Of a stretch of DNA of 64,000 nt, positions 19,660 to 30,360 are shown in pieces. Each line of letters starts with the position of its first letter. The stretch's first letter is position 1. Under the pieces are notes generated by a model, which was not told where the DNA came from, searched no databases, and saw only the letters and a program-made list of their open reading frames with translations. This stretch comes from Promethearchaeota archaeon (GTDB lineage Archaea > Asgardarchaeota > Lokiarchaeia > Sigynarchaeales > SOKP01): assembly GCA_019057775.1 (NCBI GenBank), contig JAHLWT010000274.1, forward strand, positions 1 to 64,000. Direction: 5' to 3'. Made by a program: the position numbers and the translations under genes.

Positions 19660-20151
19660 TTAAATTTTCGATTTATATATACCTTTTCTAACATCTACAG
19701 CAACACCACTTGAAAAAGATTTTACAAAATGTATAGGAATTTTTAATTTCCCAATAGCTAATAATTCATCATCTTGATTGACTATAATTACTTCATCTAA
19801 TGGTCTTAACTCATTATCATAGTCAATAATATGTTTACAAAAAACATTTCTCCCTCTTTTTATGAATTCCGATATTTCGTTTAAAACAATAATTCTTAAT
19901 TTTGGAGGTGAAATTTTCTCAATTACTTTCTTAGCTGAATATAAACTTAAAGTAAATAGACCATTTTTTGGTCTCAATACAAGGATTAAATTATTGTTTT
20001 CATAAATATACCTAATTTTTTTTGTTTTTAAAGACCTTTCAAGGTGAATATTCTTTATATCATCAAAAAGAATATCAGTCACATCTATTCCAAATTGATA
20101 ATCTGATATCGCCCGTATTTGTCTGAGGCCTAAAAGTAATTTGAGGTTCAT
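19660..20151 (-). CDS. PUA-domain RNA-binding protein
   Basis: 163 residues. The C-terminal 75 (PPKLRIIVLNEISEFIKRGRNVFCKHI ... ELLAIGKLKI ... GVAVDVRKGIY) match a PUA domain, as in archaeosine TGT and Cbf5. The N-terminal half resembles the pre-PUA domain of those proteins. It lies 54 bases upstream of nac, a pairing seen in many archaea. An RNA-modification or ribosome role is likely but not proven. Confidence 0.8.
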   Translation of the reverse strand: MNLKLLLGLRQIRAISDYQFGIDVTDILFDDIKNIHLERSLKTKKIRYIYENNNLILVLRPKNGLFTLSLYSAKKVIEKISPPKLRIIVLNEISEFIKRGRNVFCKHIIDYDNELRPLDEVIIVNQDDELLAIGKLKIPIHFVKSFSSGVAVDVRKGIYKSKI

Positions 20152-20224
20152 ACTTGCTTGTATTTTTAATAAGTCTATTAATTAAATTAAGAAAAGAAAA
20201 CAGTATATATATAGATTATAAAAA

Positions 20225-21433
20225 CTATGAGTAAAGTCTAGATTCAGCCCATTTATCTTTAACCTTATTCATAACTTTATCAATAGCATCTAAAAAGTCT
20301 TTGTTAATAATATTATCAGCTTCTTTTCTAATGGCGAACATACCGGCTTCTGTACATATTGCTTTTATATCTGCACCAGTTGCTCCTTCTGTTAATTTGA
20401 CCATTCTTTTAAATTCAATATTTTCTTCAGTCCTTAATGATCTTGTATGAATTTTTAAAATGGCTTCTCTTGCTTGTTCATCGGGAATGGGAAAATCAAT
20501 CATTCGATCAAATCTTCCAGGTCTTAATAATGCCGGGTCTAAAATGTCGATTCTATTTGTGGCACCAATAATCTTAACATCACCTCTTTCTTCAAAACCA
20601 TCTAATTCACTTAATAATTGCATCAGAGTCCTTTGTACTTCTCTATCTCCAGATGTAGCAATTTTTAATCTTTGAGATCCAATAGCGTCTAACTCATCAA
20701 TAAATAATATTGTGGGGGCTTTCTGTCTAGCTAAATTGAATATCTCTCTAACTAATCGAGCTCCTTCTCCTATAAATTTCTGAACTAATTCAGATCCAAT
20801 TATTCTAATAAAAGTAGCTTCTGTTTCATGAGCAACAGCTTTTGCTAATAGAGTTTTTCCAGTTCCTGGAGGACCGTATAATAAAACTCCGTTAGGAGGG
20901 TCGATTCCAATTCTTTCAAAAACTTCCGGTTTCTTTAGAGGTAATTCTACAGTTTCCCTAACTTCCTGTATTTGGTCTTCCAAACCTCCAACATCTGCGA
21001 ATGAAATATCTGGAATTGAATCAATTACTTCCATCCCTTTAACAAAAGGATCCAATTTTGTTGGTAAAACTTCCATGATTGCGAAAGTTCTCTGATTTAA
21101 AGCGACTCTCATACCTGGAGTTAGTTTTTCATTCTTCACTTTCCTACTAGTATTAACCACAAAACTAGGGCCAGTTGAACTTTTTACAATTGCTCTCCCT
21201 TTCTCATCTAAAAAATCAATTATAGTAGCAGATACTAATGGAGGTTCTCTTAATCTATCAATTTCATTTCTTAAACTATGTAATTCTTGTTCTAATCTTA
21301 AACGCTCTGCATCTAAAAGCTGTTTTTCTGTCTCTAAGTTTCTAAGTCTTTTTTCTAGATGACGTGTATAAGTAATTAAATATTCTCCATCTTTTGTTTC
21401 TTCTTTTTTCCTTTTATCTTTCGTCGTAGTCAA
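20225..21433 (-). CDS. pan: Proteasome-activating nucleotidase (AAA+ ATPase)
   Basis: 402-residue PAN, the hexameric unfoldase of the archaeal 20S proteasome. It shows an N-terminal coiled coil (20-65), an OB domain, Walker A GPPGTGKT, Walker [11 protein letters not shown], and the second region of homology with arginine fingers ([12 protein letters not shown]). It ends RLYS, a fitting HbYX docking motif (Leu-Tyr-Ser). No proteasome subunit gene is in the window. Confidence 0.96.
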   Translation of the reverse strand: MTTTKDKRKKEETKDGEYLITYTRHLEKRLRNLETEKQLLDAERLRLEQELHSLRNEIDRLREPPLVSATIIDFLDEKGRAIVKSSTGPSFVVNTSRKVKNEKLTPGMRVALNQRTFAIMEVLPTKLDPFVKGMEVIDSIPDISFADVGGLEDQIQEVRETVELPLKKPEVFERIGIDPPNGVLLYGPPGTGKTLLAKAVAHETEATFIRIIGSELVQKFIGEGARLVREIFNLARQKAPTILFIDELDAIGSQRLKIATSGDREVQRTLMQLLSELDGFEERGDVKIIGATNRIDILDPALLRPGRFDRMIDFPIPDEQAREAILKIHTRSLRTEENIEFKRMVKLTEGATGADIKAICTEAGMFAIRKEADNIINKDFLDAIDKVMNKVKDKWAESRLYS

Positions 21434-21678
21434 GAAGAATATACCCCTTCAATTCTTACTTTAATTTAAAATTTTAAGAAAATGCTTTATTTTAATAATA
21501 AACATTTAATCTTTTAAATTTAAGGTTACATCTATAACATTACGTAAAAATCTTGATTTCTAAAAAATTTCTTGGTTATATTTTATAATGCTATAAAAAC
21601 CATAAATTATAAGAATTTTTATTCAAAATCTATATTTAAGAAACTGTTCTTTCATTAATACATATTTATTTCAAACTT

Positions 21679-22212
21679 ATGCCAAAACCAGGATATAACG
21701 AACTTGATAAAGAATGTCCTATATGTGGAAGTATTATTTGGGGTAAGGGGCAAAGAGTTTTAATAGAAGGGGCTAAAATTACTGTTTGTCACAATTGTGC
21801 CCTACATGGAACTAAAATGCCTGAACCTTCTACGGGTAAAACTAGTAGAAAGAACCACACCCCGTATAAAATTAATTCCCCCCAGAGAAGAATCTATACA
21901 AATAACATTAAAGATAATATAGAAATCGTTCCTGATTTCGCAAAGAAAATAAGAACTGCAAGAGATTCGCTTGGAATTAATCAAGATCAATTTGCACAAA
22001 AATTAAATGAAAAACCCTCGTTATTGCGTAGAATTGAATCGGGAAAAGCTAAGCCCACACTAAAACTTGCTAAAAAGATAGAAGAAGTATATAATATAAA
22101 ATTATTGCAGAAAGGGGATTCAATTGACGCTAATATTCAAGGTAGTAAATACATGAAGAAAACATCAGGAACTTCCCTTGGAGATATTGCATTTATTAAA
22201 AAAAAAAAATAA
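21679..22212 (+). CDS. mbf1: Multiprotein bridging factor 1
   Basis: Archaeal MBF1, 177 residues. An N-terminal zinc ribbon (CPICG ... VCHNC) containing the conserved RVLIEGAKITV is followed by a basic linker and a helix-turn-helix domain (RDSLGINQDQFAQKLNEKP ... RRIESGKAKPTLKLAKKIE). Family members link transcription factors to TBP and also act at the ribosome. Divergent from pan. Confidence 0.94.
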   Translation: MPKPGYNELDKECPICGSIIWGKGQRVLIEGAKITVCHNCALHGTKMPEPSTGKTSRKNHTPYKINSPQRRIYTNNIKDNIEIVPDFAKKIRTARDSLGINQDQFAQKLNEKPSLLRRIESGKAKPTLKLAKKIEEVYNIKLLQKGDSIDANIQGSKYMKKTSGTSLGDIAFIKKKK

Positions 22213-22238
22213 CCGTTATCCTTTTCCTCTTTAATTAA

Positions 22239-24281
22239 TTAAAAATTAATTTTTGATACTTTAACTAAGGCAGAATTATATGCTCCTGAAAGACCCAACT
22301 CTTCTGGCTTTTCAGATATAAATAAGTTGGCATTTGAATATCCCTCTAATGATGATGATAATCCTGAATATATTAGCGCTGTACCAGATTTTAAAGAAGC
22401 CGATTCCATTACCTTATATTCACCTGAACCATAATTATTCGAAACAATCACCCTGTCCCCAGTTGTTAAGTTCAAGTTGTTTGTGTCTTTTAAAGGCAAA
22501 AAAATGTAATCAAAATCTGTTATAAATTTTGGATGCAATTGTTTTAGTTGAGAATGTAAAAAATGAGGATGAGCTGGAGTAAGTAACAAGAATTCATTTT
22601 TATTTCTTTCGAACCTTTGAGTTAATACTTTACTCCCAAATTTAAAATGTGGTCCTAATGTTCTGATTTGGTTGTTCTCTGAAGGAAATTCTAAATTCTC
22701 AAAAGGAACAAAATTTCTATTAAAAGGTATATAATATCCGTTATCCTTAAGTTCCTTTTGAATAATTTGAGGTAACATATTTAAACAGTAATTTAAAATC
22801 TCTTCTTCTTTTTCTTGAAACAGAGTGAGGTTACCGTATCCAATCTTAATGGCTAACTTCTGAAAGAACTCATAATTAGACATACAGTATTGATATGAAC
22901 ACGGTCCTCCTATATTTATCGATAAACTAGGAATGTAATATGAAGATATAAGATCATGGGATTCCAAGTCAAATTTTACTGGAATAACAATATCAGCATA
23001 TTTGGTTGTTTCGTTCAAAAACATATCTAAAACAATTACAAATAAATCTTTTCTGAACAATGCTTCTCTTAACTGGTTTTGATTAGGTAAAGAACTTGCA
23101 GGATTAAAGTTGTATATAAAAAGAAGTTGATAATTCCCTGATAATAATTCACTGCCTAAATTTATCAGTGGAATCTCATTTATCTTTTCATATTCATTTA
23201 TCTTAGTGATATAATTCTGAAGAGGTTGAATTAAAGGGTTTAAAAAATCACTCTGAGAATAAATTATTCCTGTTCCTGGTTTTCCTATGTTTCCTAGCAT
23301 TATTTGTATTAAAGCAATGGATCTAACCATTCTTCCTCCAAAGAAATCTTTTTGAATACCATATCCAATATTAAAAATAGTGTGATGTTTGAATTCTATT
23401 AGTAAATCTACGAAATCATGAAAAATTTGATGCTTAACTCCAGTTTGTTCCAATAATTTTATCCTATTAATATTTTTAACTTCTTGAAAAATAGATTCGT
23501 AGGAATCGACATGATTTCTTAAAAAATTATCATCATAAGCATTGTGGATAACTATTTCGTTTAATATCAATTTTACTAATAAATGCTCAGTACTGGGATA
23601 TATATGCAAGAATTTATGAGCTTTCTCAGCGATTCTAGTACGTCGTGAATCAATTACTACCAGTTTAGTTCCGTTTCTTAATGCATGCTTGACAAAATTA
23701 TATGCATGAATATTACTTTCAGATAAATTACTCCCCCAGATCACAATTAAATTAGTTTCCTTAGCATCTAATTGAAAAGGGTTTGTTATTGAATATGTTC
23801 CAAATAAATCAGCTAATCCGGTACAACCTCCCTCATTACAAATCCCTTCCCTTGTAATTGTAGCCATAATATTCCCAAAAAATCGTAATGGAGCATATCT
23901 TGAAATTAACCCCGAATTCCCCGCATAAAAGGCTGCTATAATTGAATTTGAATTCTTTTTCTCTAAAATAGTTAAAACTTTTTCACTAATGATGTCAAAT
24001 GCGACTTTAAAAGAAATTGGTTTAAAATTATTTTTGGATTTCAGACCATCCCGCATTAAAGGCTCTTTCAATCGATCCTGATGATATAATAAATTTTCTC
24101 TTTTTTTATACTTTGGACAGAAGAATCCTTGTGTAAAAGGGTGATCCTTAAGAGGATTGGCAGAAACAAATTTATATTCTGGAGCTTTATCATCCCATAC
24201 TCCTCTAAACACACAAGATCCATAGCAATCTTTCGAACATGTACCGTATCGTATTTTACCTATTGCATTATTTACTTTCAT
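22239..24281 (-). CDS. Molybdopterin (Mo/W) oxidoreductase, formate dehydrogenase/DMSO-reductase family
   Basis: 680 residues. The N terminus carries a [4Fe-4S] site, CSKDCYGSC with a fourth Cys in FFCPKY. Pterin-binding blocks follow (FYAGNSGLISRYAP, EGICNEGGCTG, IVIWGSNLSESNIHAYNF, VIDSRRTRIAEKA), and the C-terminal MoCo domain has LLTPAHPHFLHSQ and LNLTTGDRVIVSNNYG. No Fe-S electron-transfer subunit, membrane anchor or Tat signal is seen, so it is probably a soluble single-subunit enzyme. The usual Cys/SeCys active site is replaced by a GGCTG context; the substrate is unknown. Confidence 0.88.
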   Translation of the reverse strand: MKVNNAIGKIRYGTCSKDCYGSCVFRGVWDDKAPEYKFVSANPLKDHPFTQGFFCPKYKKRENLLYHQDRLKEPLMRDGLKSKNNFKPISFKVAFDIISEKVLTILEKKNSNSIIAAFYAGNSGLISRYAPLRFFGNIMATITREGICNEGGCTGLADLFGTYSITNPFQLDAKETNLIVIWGSNLSESNIHAYNFVKHALRNGTKLVVIDSRRTRIAEKAHKFLHIYPSTEHLLVKLILNEIVIHNAYDDNFLRNHVDSYESIFQEVKNINRIKLLEQTGVKHQIFHDFVDLLIEFKHHTIFNIGYGIQKDFFGGRMVRSIALIQIMLGNIGKPGTGIIYSQSDFLNPLIQPLQNYITKINEYEKINEIPLINLGSELLSGNYQLLFIYNFNPASSLPNQNQLREALFRKDLFVIVLDMFLNETTKYADIVIPVKFDLESHDLISSYYIPSLSINIGGPCSYQYCMSNYEFFQKLAIKIGYGNLTLFQEKEEEILNYCLNMLPQIIQKELKDNGYYIPFNRNFVPFENLEFPSENNQIRTLGPHFKFGSKVLTQRFERNKNEFLLLTPAHPHFLHSQLKQLHPKFITDFDYIFLPLKDTNNLNLTTGDRVIVSNNYGSGEYKVMESASLKSGTALIYSGLSSSLEGYSNANLFISEKPEELGLSGAYNSALVKVSKINF

Positions 24282-24398
24282 AATAGTTAAAAATTTGTTT
24301 AAATTATGTCATATCTATGTTGTAAGGATCAAGTTAGATAGGTAAAAATTTAACCTAGCAACGTATACAATTAATTTAAGTCAAAAAATATGACTAAT

Positions 24399-24977
24399 TC
24401 ATTGAATTATCGAAGGATTTATATTCTGGTTTATTGCTATCTTATTCTTTAAGAACCCAATAATTGCTTGGTTATCTTGTGCCTCTAATGGACTAGCACA
24501 ATCAGGGCATCTAAAGTTCCGCTCGAAAGCTTCATCAAAATTATATTTAATGCTAGACTTTTGACATGTTTTACATATAAAAAAATAATTGTTTTCTTCA
24601 AATTGTAACCTATCTCTTAATTTGCTTTCAATTAATTTCTTTTTTTCAATGAATATTTCTTCAAATAAGTCGAACGCATGCCACCAGTAATAGATAAACC
24701 ATCCAGTAGATTTATCACGAATGCGCCTAAACTGAGCTAGTTTTTCAGAATATAATTTATAAAGAGTCTTCCTTACAGTATTTAATTTTAAAATTTCCTT
24801 ATCATCAGGTTCGAAATCGATGTCCGTGTCCTTAACGTACTCTCTTATTTTTTCAGTTATATCTTCATCAGTGATATCCATAGATTTTGAGTTTAAAAGT
24901 TCCATTCCGACATAAATTGCTACATCCCCCCCAATAATATATAGAAAAGACTTTAAAAAGGGATTTAATTCTTTAAT
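24399..24977 (-). CDS. tfe: Transcription factor E, alpha subunit; apparent AUU start
   Basis: TFE stabilises the open complex with TBP, TFB and RNA polymerase. The winged helix (LKLNTVRKTLYKLYSEKLAQFRRIRD) and WFIYYWW are diagnostic; a zinc ribbon follows (CKTC ... CPDC). The first ATG (24905) begins in the middle of a conserved segment: the frame upstream reads FLKSFLYIIGGDVAIYVG, which fits the family, and no ATG, GTG or TTG occurs before the TAA at 24978-24980. Directly after that stop is ATT (24975-24977), preceded by GAGGTT with 7 bases between. I therefore place the start at the ATT. A fallback is 24905. Confidence 0.85.
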   Translation of the reverse strand: MKELNPFLKSFLYIIGGDVAIYVGMELLNSKSMDITDEDITEKIREYVKDTDIDFEPDDKEILKLNTVRKTLYKLYSEKLAQFRRIRDKSTGWFIYYWWHAFDLFEEIFIEKKKLIESKLRDRLQFEENNYFFICKTCQKSSIKYNFDEAFERNFRCPDCASPLEAQDNQAIIGFLKNKIAINQNINPSIIQ

Positions 24978-24985
24978 TTAAATTA

Positions 24986-24990
24986 ACCTC
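24986..24990 (-). promoter_or_regulatory. Ribosome-binding site of tfe, placing the start at AUU
   Basis: GAGGT on the minus strand, followed by TAATTTAA and then ATT AAA GAA in the TFE frame. Spacing suits initiation at the ATT and is too long for the ATG at 24905. Confidence 0.5.
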
Positions 24991-25077
24991 ATAAACATTT
25001 AGATTGAACTTGATTGGATAAATCTTTTATAAAATTTAATTTTTACTAGAAAGGTTAAAAAAAAACTTCACTTCCAA

Positions 25078-25887
25078 TTATACAACAATTGAGTATTGTT
25101 TTTCGATAATTTCACCATCTATATCAATGGAACGGAAGATTTTACCTTTTCTAACAGCCCTTATTCTAAGTTCTCTAGAATCTTTAATATTTTTAGGAAG
25201 TTCTATATCTGTTATTTTATAGTTGTTAAAAATTGTAATCGATTTCCATTTTTCCGGTATATTTTGTTTAAAATCAGGTAAAGCTAATGTTAAAATATTA
25301 CTCTGATTTACATCAGTATTATTAATATACCCAGTGCAAAATTGAATTCGTTTATTGACAACATCTTCATCAATTTTCTTTTTAGAAGGTTGAGGTATCT
25401 TCCTTTTCGTAATTACTTTACAGGTGGGGTTAATGTTAAATGATATTAAAAAATAACTAGTTTCTCGAAATGCTTCAACACAATCCAACAATATAGTTTT
25501 ATTAATATTATCTAAAATTTCTGCTTTATAATTTTTCGTTTGTCCAGTTGACCTCTTTAAATGCCAATTAAAACCTAACGATGTTATTATTTCATTTACG
25601 TCAGAACCACTAATTAATCGTCCTTTAATCTCAAAGTTTTCCTTTGGATTTGAAATGTTATTTGACATTATTTCAAGAATCAAATCTTCATATTCATGAC
25701 TTCCTTTAAGTGTTATTTTAGCCTTAGTTTTAGAAATTTTCAAAGCTGGTCCTATAAAATCGCCTTTAGAATACCTATAAAAGTGACGATGAACACTAAT
25801 ATGATTTTTTGCTGGATCTTTAAATATAGGGGTTTGAATAATTTTACTTAAGAAATGCATTGTTACTTTCGGTAAATTTTCATACAA
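25078..25887 (-). CDS. Hypothetical protein, unknown
   Basis: 269 residues, no membrane segment. It looks like two similar-sized alpha/beta halves: residues 1-140 with an HISVHRHFYRYSKGDFIGP motif, and 140-269 beta-rich with KSITIFNNYKITDIELP. Not recognised. A start at Met10 is possible. Located between tfe and two small membrane genes. Confidence 0.6.
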   Translation of the reverse strand: MYENLPKVTMHFLSKIIQTPIFKDPAKNHISVHRHFYRYSKGDFIGPALKISKTKAKITLKGSHEYEDLILEIMSNNISNPKENFEIKGRLISGSDVNEIITSLGFNWHLKRSTGQTKNYKAEILDNINKTILLDCVEAFRETSYFLISFNINPTCKVITKRKIPQPSKKKIDEDVVNKRIQFCTGYINNTDVNQSNILTLALPDFKQNIPEKWKSITIFNNYKITDIELPKNIKDSRELRIRAVRKGKIFRSIDIDGEIIEKQYSIVV

Positions 25888-26018
25888 AATAAATTATGTT
25901 CTATTTATTTAATATCAAAAGATTACAAATATAAAATTTTTTCTTAATAAAAAAAAACTTAAAAAAAAATAAAACATATCTAAAAATACGGATTAAAAAA
26001 AAATCAAATCATAATATT

Positions 26019-26219
26019 ATGGCTAGTTTACCATCCTTATCTATTTGGATTTTCGGTTGGATATTTCTTTTCATAGGATTAATTTCTTTAATAGTATTAA
26101 TTATTTATTCTAAATATGGAAGAGAAGTGTCAGTACGCCTTTCCGTAATTAGTATTATAATTACTTCAATTTTCTTAGGATTTGCATTTCATTTTTTGTT
26201 ATTATCTTGGGGTTTGTAG
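26019..26219 (+). CDS. Small two-helix membrane protein
   Basis: 66 residues, almost entirely two hydrophobic helices (about 8-30 and 40-62) joined by a short basic loop (SKYGREVSVR). Function unknown. Confidence 0.55.
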   Translation: MASLPSLSIWIFGWIFLFIGLISLIVLIIYSKYGREVSVRLSVISIIITSIFLGFAFHFLLLSWGL

Positions 26220-26368
26220 ATGAGTATTTTTTTTGACATCACGTGATTGAGGTCGTGAATTTTAAATCTTTTGCATTTATAATTTGTTTTGTCAAGGTTT
26301 AAAAAAGAAGAAGAGTTGTATTTTTATTAAAAATTCTATAATTAAAAAGTATTGAAAAAAACTAAAAT

Positions 26369-26821
26369 TTGGAAATTATTATGCTGTTTCAAAATGCTGA
26401 GCCTTTGATTTTTATTTTATGGTTAATATTAGCAACAGTACTAGTGGCTTTAATAATTTATATCGTGGTTCTTCTACTAGAGTCTAAAACTAGAGCGTCA
26501 GATAAAAAATTCATGATTATTTTATTAGCTTTTATTGTGGTACTACTCCTACCAGTAGTTTTAAATGTGCTAGGAAGCGTGTTGGGCGCTATTGGAGACG
26601 CTTTAGCCGAAATTAGGAATGCAATAGATGGAGGAGGATCAAATTTTCTAGTAATGTTAGTTCCTGTTGTAGGATTCCTCATTCTTCTAGTACTTGTGAA
26701 ATTCTTAATTGATATTCCTTGGGATAAATCAGTTTGGGTTTCTTTACTTATACTATTCCTACTATATATCATGTACAGTTTGATTCCTGAATTGTACACA
26801 TTCTTAGGAGTAGGCTTTTAG
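26369..26821 (+). CDS. Membrane protein with four helices
   Basis: 150 residues with four hydrophobic segments (about 12-35, 45-70, 92-112, 118-145). A short basic loop follows helix 1 and a Gly-rich loop (AIDGGGSN) precedes helix 3. A start at Met5 is possible. Not recognised; converges with rpoB. Confidence 0.6.
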   Translation: MEIIMLFQNAEPLIFILWLILATVLVALIIYIVVLLLESKTRASDKKFMIILLAFIVVLLLPVVLNVLGSVLGAIGDALAEIRNAIDGGGSNFLVMLVPVVGFLILLVLVKFLIDIPWDKSVWVSLLILFLLYIMYSLIPELYTFLGVGF

Positions 26822-26939
26822 AATATGTGAAAATTTATAATTTTCTACTTTTTTTTCTTTTCAATTATTTAGATGGAACTCTTATCAGATTCCGTTATTA
26901 AACCCAAAAAATAAATATTTTATATATATTTCCTAAATA

Positions 26940-29900
26940 TCAGATTTTTTCTTTGAGTTTTAGTCTTGGAGCTAGACCTAATGACATCATTTCTTGCAAT
27001 AACAATTTAAAAGCGTAGGAACAAACAACCTTAGAGATAATCGTTCCTTCCCCACATACAGGACAATATCTCTTATCTCTATTTCGATCATATACAGCTA
27101 AAAGCCCACATTTTTCGCAAACTAAAATCACTGTTCGATCTGATTCATCTAAAAGTCGTTCTTTAAGTAATAAAGCAGATCCGTGACCCACTAAACAATC
27201 CCTTTCCATTTCTCCGAATCTCAAACCACCCTCACGAGCACGACCTTCTGTAGGTTGTCTAGTTAAAATCTGAACTGGTCCTCTTGCTCTTGCATGAAGT
27301 TTATCAGCAACTAAATGATATAACTTTTGATAATAAATTGGTGCACAATAAATTCCCGCTTCATACTTCTCTCCTGTGATTCCATTATACATAACCTCCC
27401 TTCCGTTGAATTCAAATCCCGCTTGTACCAATTGCTCTTGAAGTTTTGTTATATCTGTCCATTCAAATGCTGTTGCATCTCCTAATTTTCCCGTTGTACA
27501 CGCAATCTTTCCGCTTATACCTTCGAAAAGTTGTCCCAAGGTCATTCTTGAAGGCATAGCATGCGGATTTACGATAATATCTGGAATGACTCCAGAGGAA
27601 GTAAATGGCATGTCAGCTTGATCAACAACTAGACCTAATACTCCTTTTTGACCGTGTCGAGAGGAAAATTTATCTCCTAATTCCGGAATTCTTAAATCTC
27701 TTACTTTAATTTTAACTAATTTATTGCCATCGACAGTTTCTGATATAATCACTGTATCAACAATTCCTTTTTCATTATGACGCATATTTTTTGAAGTTTC
27801 ACGCCGGTTCGGTTGCATTAATTCAAATTCTTCATAGGATTTGATAAATCTAGGTGGAGAAGTTCTTCCTATTAATACATCTCCCCCATCTACTTGCGTT
27901 TCTGGCTCAATTATACCATCTACTTCAGATAATAATCTGTAAGATTCAGCAGATTTGAATCCTCTTACACCTCGTTCAGGTATTTCAAATTTATCTACCT
28001 CTCCTCCTGGATATTTTCTTTCTTCTGCGTCATAAGTTCTAAAGAAATGACTACGCGCAAGACCTCTTTCAATCGAGGCTTTATTTATAATAATTGCATC
28101 TTCTATGTTGAATCCTTCAAAGCTCATCATCCCAATAATAAAATTCTGTCCCGCTGGTCTTTTATTTATCCCAATTATCTCCATAGGACTTGTTTTTACC
28201 AAAGGTTGTTGTGGATAATGAAGTGTATGCCCCCGAGTATCAAGCCTTAAATGCATATTCGCAGCAAATAAACCTAATGCTTGTTTAACCATCCCTGCTT
28301 CATATGTATTCCTAGGAGATTGATTATGTTCGGGGAATGGAATTATTGATGCACAAATCCCCAGAATTGCAGCAGGGGATGTTTCTAAATGAGTATGTTC
28401 TGCTTCAATATCTTCTTCAAACATTGCTATATATGCATTTTCTTCTTCCTCAGCATCTAAGTATTCAATAACACCTTTATTGATTAAATCTGACCAAATA
28501 AATTTACCTTGTTTTAATTTCTCAATATCTTCTTTGGTGACTAAAATATTTTTATTCTTTAAAATAAATAATGGTCTAGTTGCTCTTCCAGCGTCACAGT
28601 TGATTTGTATTTCTTTCGAATCATGATAATATCCAATGTTGACATGCTGTCCAATTTCTCCCTTCCTACGTTTTTCTCTGAGTTGACGAATAAAAGGATT
28701 ATGTTGTTGGTGTATTCCAACTAATTTTCCATTTAAAAAGACTTTAACTTTATCTCCTTTCACATTTTTTACTTCATTTATAGGTATTACTCCTAAGTCT
28801 ATTAAGATATTCTCAATTATTTTTTCGTCAGTACCAACTGAAATTATCGATGCTAACCCAAGATTCTTAACTAATCCACAATTTGGACCCTCAGGGGTTT
28901 CAGCAGGACATATTTTACCCCATTGTGTAGGGTGTAAATCTCTGGCTTCAAAATGTGGTTGACTTCGGCTTAATGGAGATATAACTCTTCTTAGATGGCT
29001 TAATGTTCCAACATGATTCGTTCTATTTAGAAGTTGACTTACACCAGCTTTTCCCCCAACCCAATTACCCGTAGCCAATGCATGTCGAATTCTTTCAGTT
29101 ATTACATCTGCTCTAACAGCAGTTTTTATATTCGGTGCTCTTCCTCGAACTGCAGTTCTTTCCAATTGGTATTTAATATCTTTTACAAGGTTTAAAAAAG
29201 CAACTCTAAACAATGAAGTAAATAATTCACCAGCTAGTTTCAATCGTTTATTGGCATAATGATCCTTATCATCTGATTCTCTCAATCCCAGGGCAAGTTC
29301 CATTACTTTTTGTGCCATTTGTCCTAAATAATAAGCTTTTTTAATTCGATCCTCCTCATCATTACCTATATGAGGTAAAAGGTATCTATCTAAAACTTGA
29401 AGCGCCCTCCTAATACGATAATCTTTTGTTTGTCCTATTGCTACTCTCTTTCCAATATAATCAAGTGCGTTTTGTTGGGATTTTTCAGGATCCTTTAATA
29501 CTTGAATCTCAGAAGCAACATCAATTACTGGGATTAACTCTTTCTGGATTTCATCATTTTCAGATATAGCTTCAAATATTTCTCTATCCGAATGTAACCC
29601 TAAAGCCCTCATAAGAATAGCTAAAGGAATTTTTCCTGGGACTGAAGGAAAAGAAACTCTTAAATTTCCATCTTTTTTTCTCTCAATAGTAACTGGAGCT
29701 CTAAATCCGCTTCTAGTTGAAAAAACTTTTGCTTGATGTGTTGCACTTGAACTTCTACTTGCTTCTTCTGCTAATATTCTATTAGGTGCAAGATCCTCTT
29801 GTGTAACTAAAACACGTTCAGTACCATTAATTATAAAATATCCTCCTGGATCGAGGGGGTCTTCACCTCGATTTATTAACTCAGGTTCAGATAATTTCTC

Positions 29901-30317
29901 TAACGGACATCGACAGCTTTTTAACATTATAGGGATCTTTCCAATATAGATATTAAGAGTCTCTTCAGCTTCCTCTCTCTGTGTTCGTTCATCAATAGTA
30001 ATTGGGGTCATTTCCAGAATAATATCAGCAGCATAACTTAACTCTCTAATTCTAGCCTCAATAGGAGTAATCTCCATAGTAGCGCCATCAGCTTCTCTTA
30101 CTTTTGGGACACCCACCTTTATTTTGCCAAATTTAATTTTAAATCCAGGTATATCAGGAACGACCTCTCCAGATTCATCAACAATTATTTGCATTTCATA
30201 TTCAATAAAATTGTTATAGGAATCCAAATGTTGACGAACTAAGCCCTTTTCATCAAATAAACTTTTTAAAATAATCCACTTATTTTTATTAGATAATTTT
30301 TCAGAACTCAAAATCAT
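26940..30317 (-). CDS. rpoB: DNA-directed RNA polymerase subunit B (undivided)
   Basis: 1125-residue Rpb2 homologue carrying both B'' and B' regions in one chain. Seen are the GGYFIINGTERVLVTQEDLAPN lobe motif, the AETPEGPNCGLVKNL fork region, GFNIEDAIIIN, SSRHGQKGVLG hybrid-binding motif and the C-terminal clamp with zinc site CEKCG ... CPVCG. It follows rpoH by 43 bases. The A' and A'' genes that usually follow are absent here: the next genes converge. Confidence 0.97.
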   Translation of the reverse strand: MILSSEKLSNKNKWIILKSLFDEKGLVRQHLDSYNNFIEYEMQIIVDESGEVVPDIPGFKIKFGKIKVGVPKVREADGATMEITPIEARIRELSYAADIILEMTPITIDERTQREEAEETLNIYIGKIPIMLKSCRCPLEKLSEPELINRGEDPLDPGGYFIINGTERVLVTQEDLAPNRILAEEASRSSSATHQAKVFSTRSGFRAPVTIERKKDGNLRVSFPSVPGKIPLAILMRALGLHSDREIFEAISENDEIQKELIPVIDVASEIQVLKDPEKSQQNALDYIGKRVAIGQTKDYRIRRALQVLDRYLLPHIGNDEEDRIKKAYYLGQMAQKVMELALGLRESDDKDHYANKRLKLAGELFTSLFRVAFLNLVKDIKYQLERTAVRGRAPNIKTAVRADVITERIRHALATGNWVGGKAGVSQLLNRTNHVGTLSHLRRVISPLSRSQPHFEARDLHPTQWGKICPAETPEGPNCGLVKNLGLASIISVGTDEKIIENILIDLGVIPINEVKNVKGDKVKVFLNGKLVGIHQQHNPFIRQLREKRRKGEIGQHVNIGYYHDSKEIQINCDAGRATRPLFILKNKNILVTKEDIEKLKQGKFIWSDLINKGVIEYLDAEEEENAYIAMFEEDIEAEHTHLETSPAAILGICASIIPFPEHNQSPRNTYEAGMVKQALGLFAANMHLRLDTRGHTLHYPQQPLVKTSPMEIIGINKRPAGQNFIIGMMSFEGFNIEDAIIINKASIERGLARSHFFRTYDAEERKYPGGEVDKFEIPERGVRGFKSAESYRLLSEVDGIIEPETQVDGGDVLIGRTSPPRFIKSYEEFELMQPNRRETSKNMRHNEKGIVDTVIISETVDGNKLVKIKVRDLRIPELGDKFSSRHGQKGVLGLVVDQADMPFTSSGVIPDIIVNPHAMPSRMTLGQLFEGISGKIACTTGKLGDATAFEWTDITKLQEQLVQAGFEFNGREVMYNGITGEKYEAGIYCAPIYYQKLYHLVADKLHARARGPVQILTRQPTEGRAREGGLRFGEMERDCLVGHGSALLLKERLLDESDRTVILVCEKCGLLAVYDRNRDKRYCPVCGEGTIISKVVCSYAFKLLLQEMMSLGLAPRLKLKEKI

Positions 30318-30360
30318 TAAACCTTGCTAAATTTAATTATAAAATGTAAAGAATTTGAAA

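Noticed and set aside
24924..24932. G7 run in tfe as a frameshift
   Set aside because: The conserved IIGG residues continue in the same frame across it, and no other frame offers a better N terminus; still worth checking in reads.
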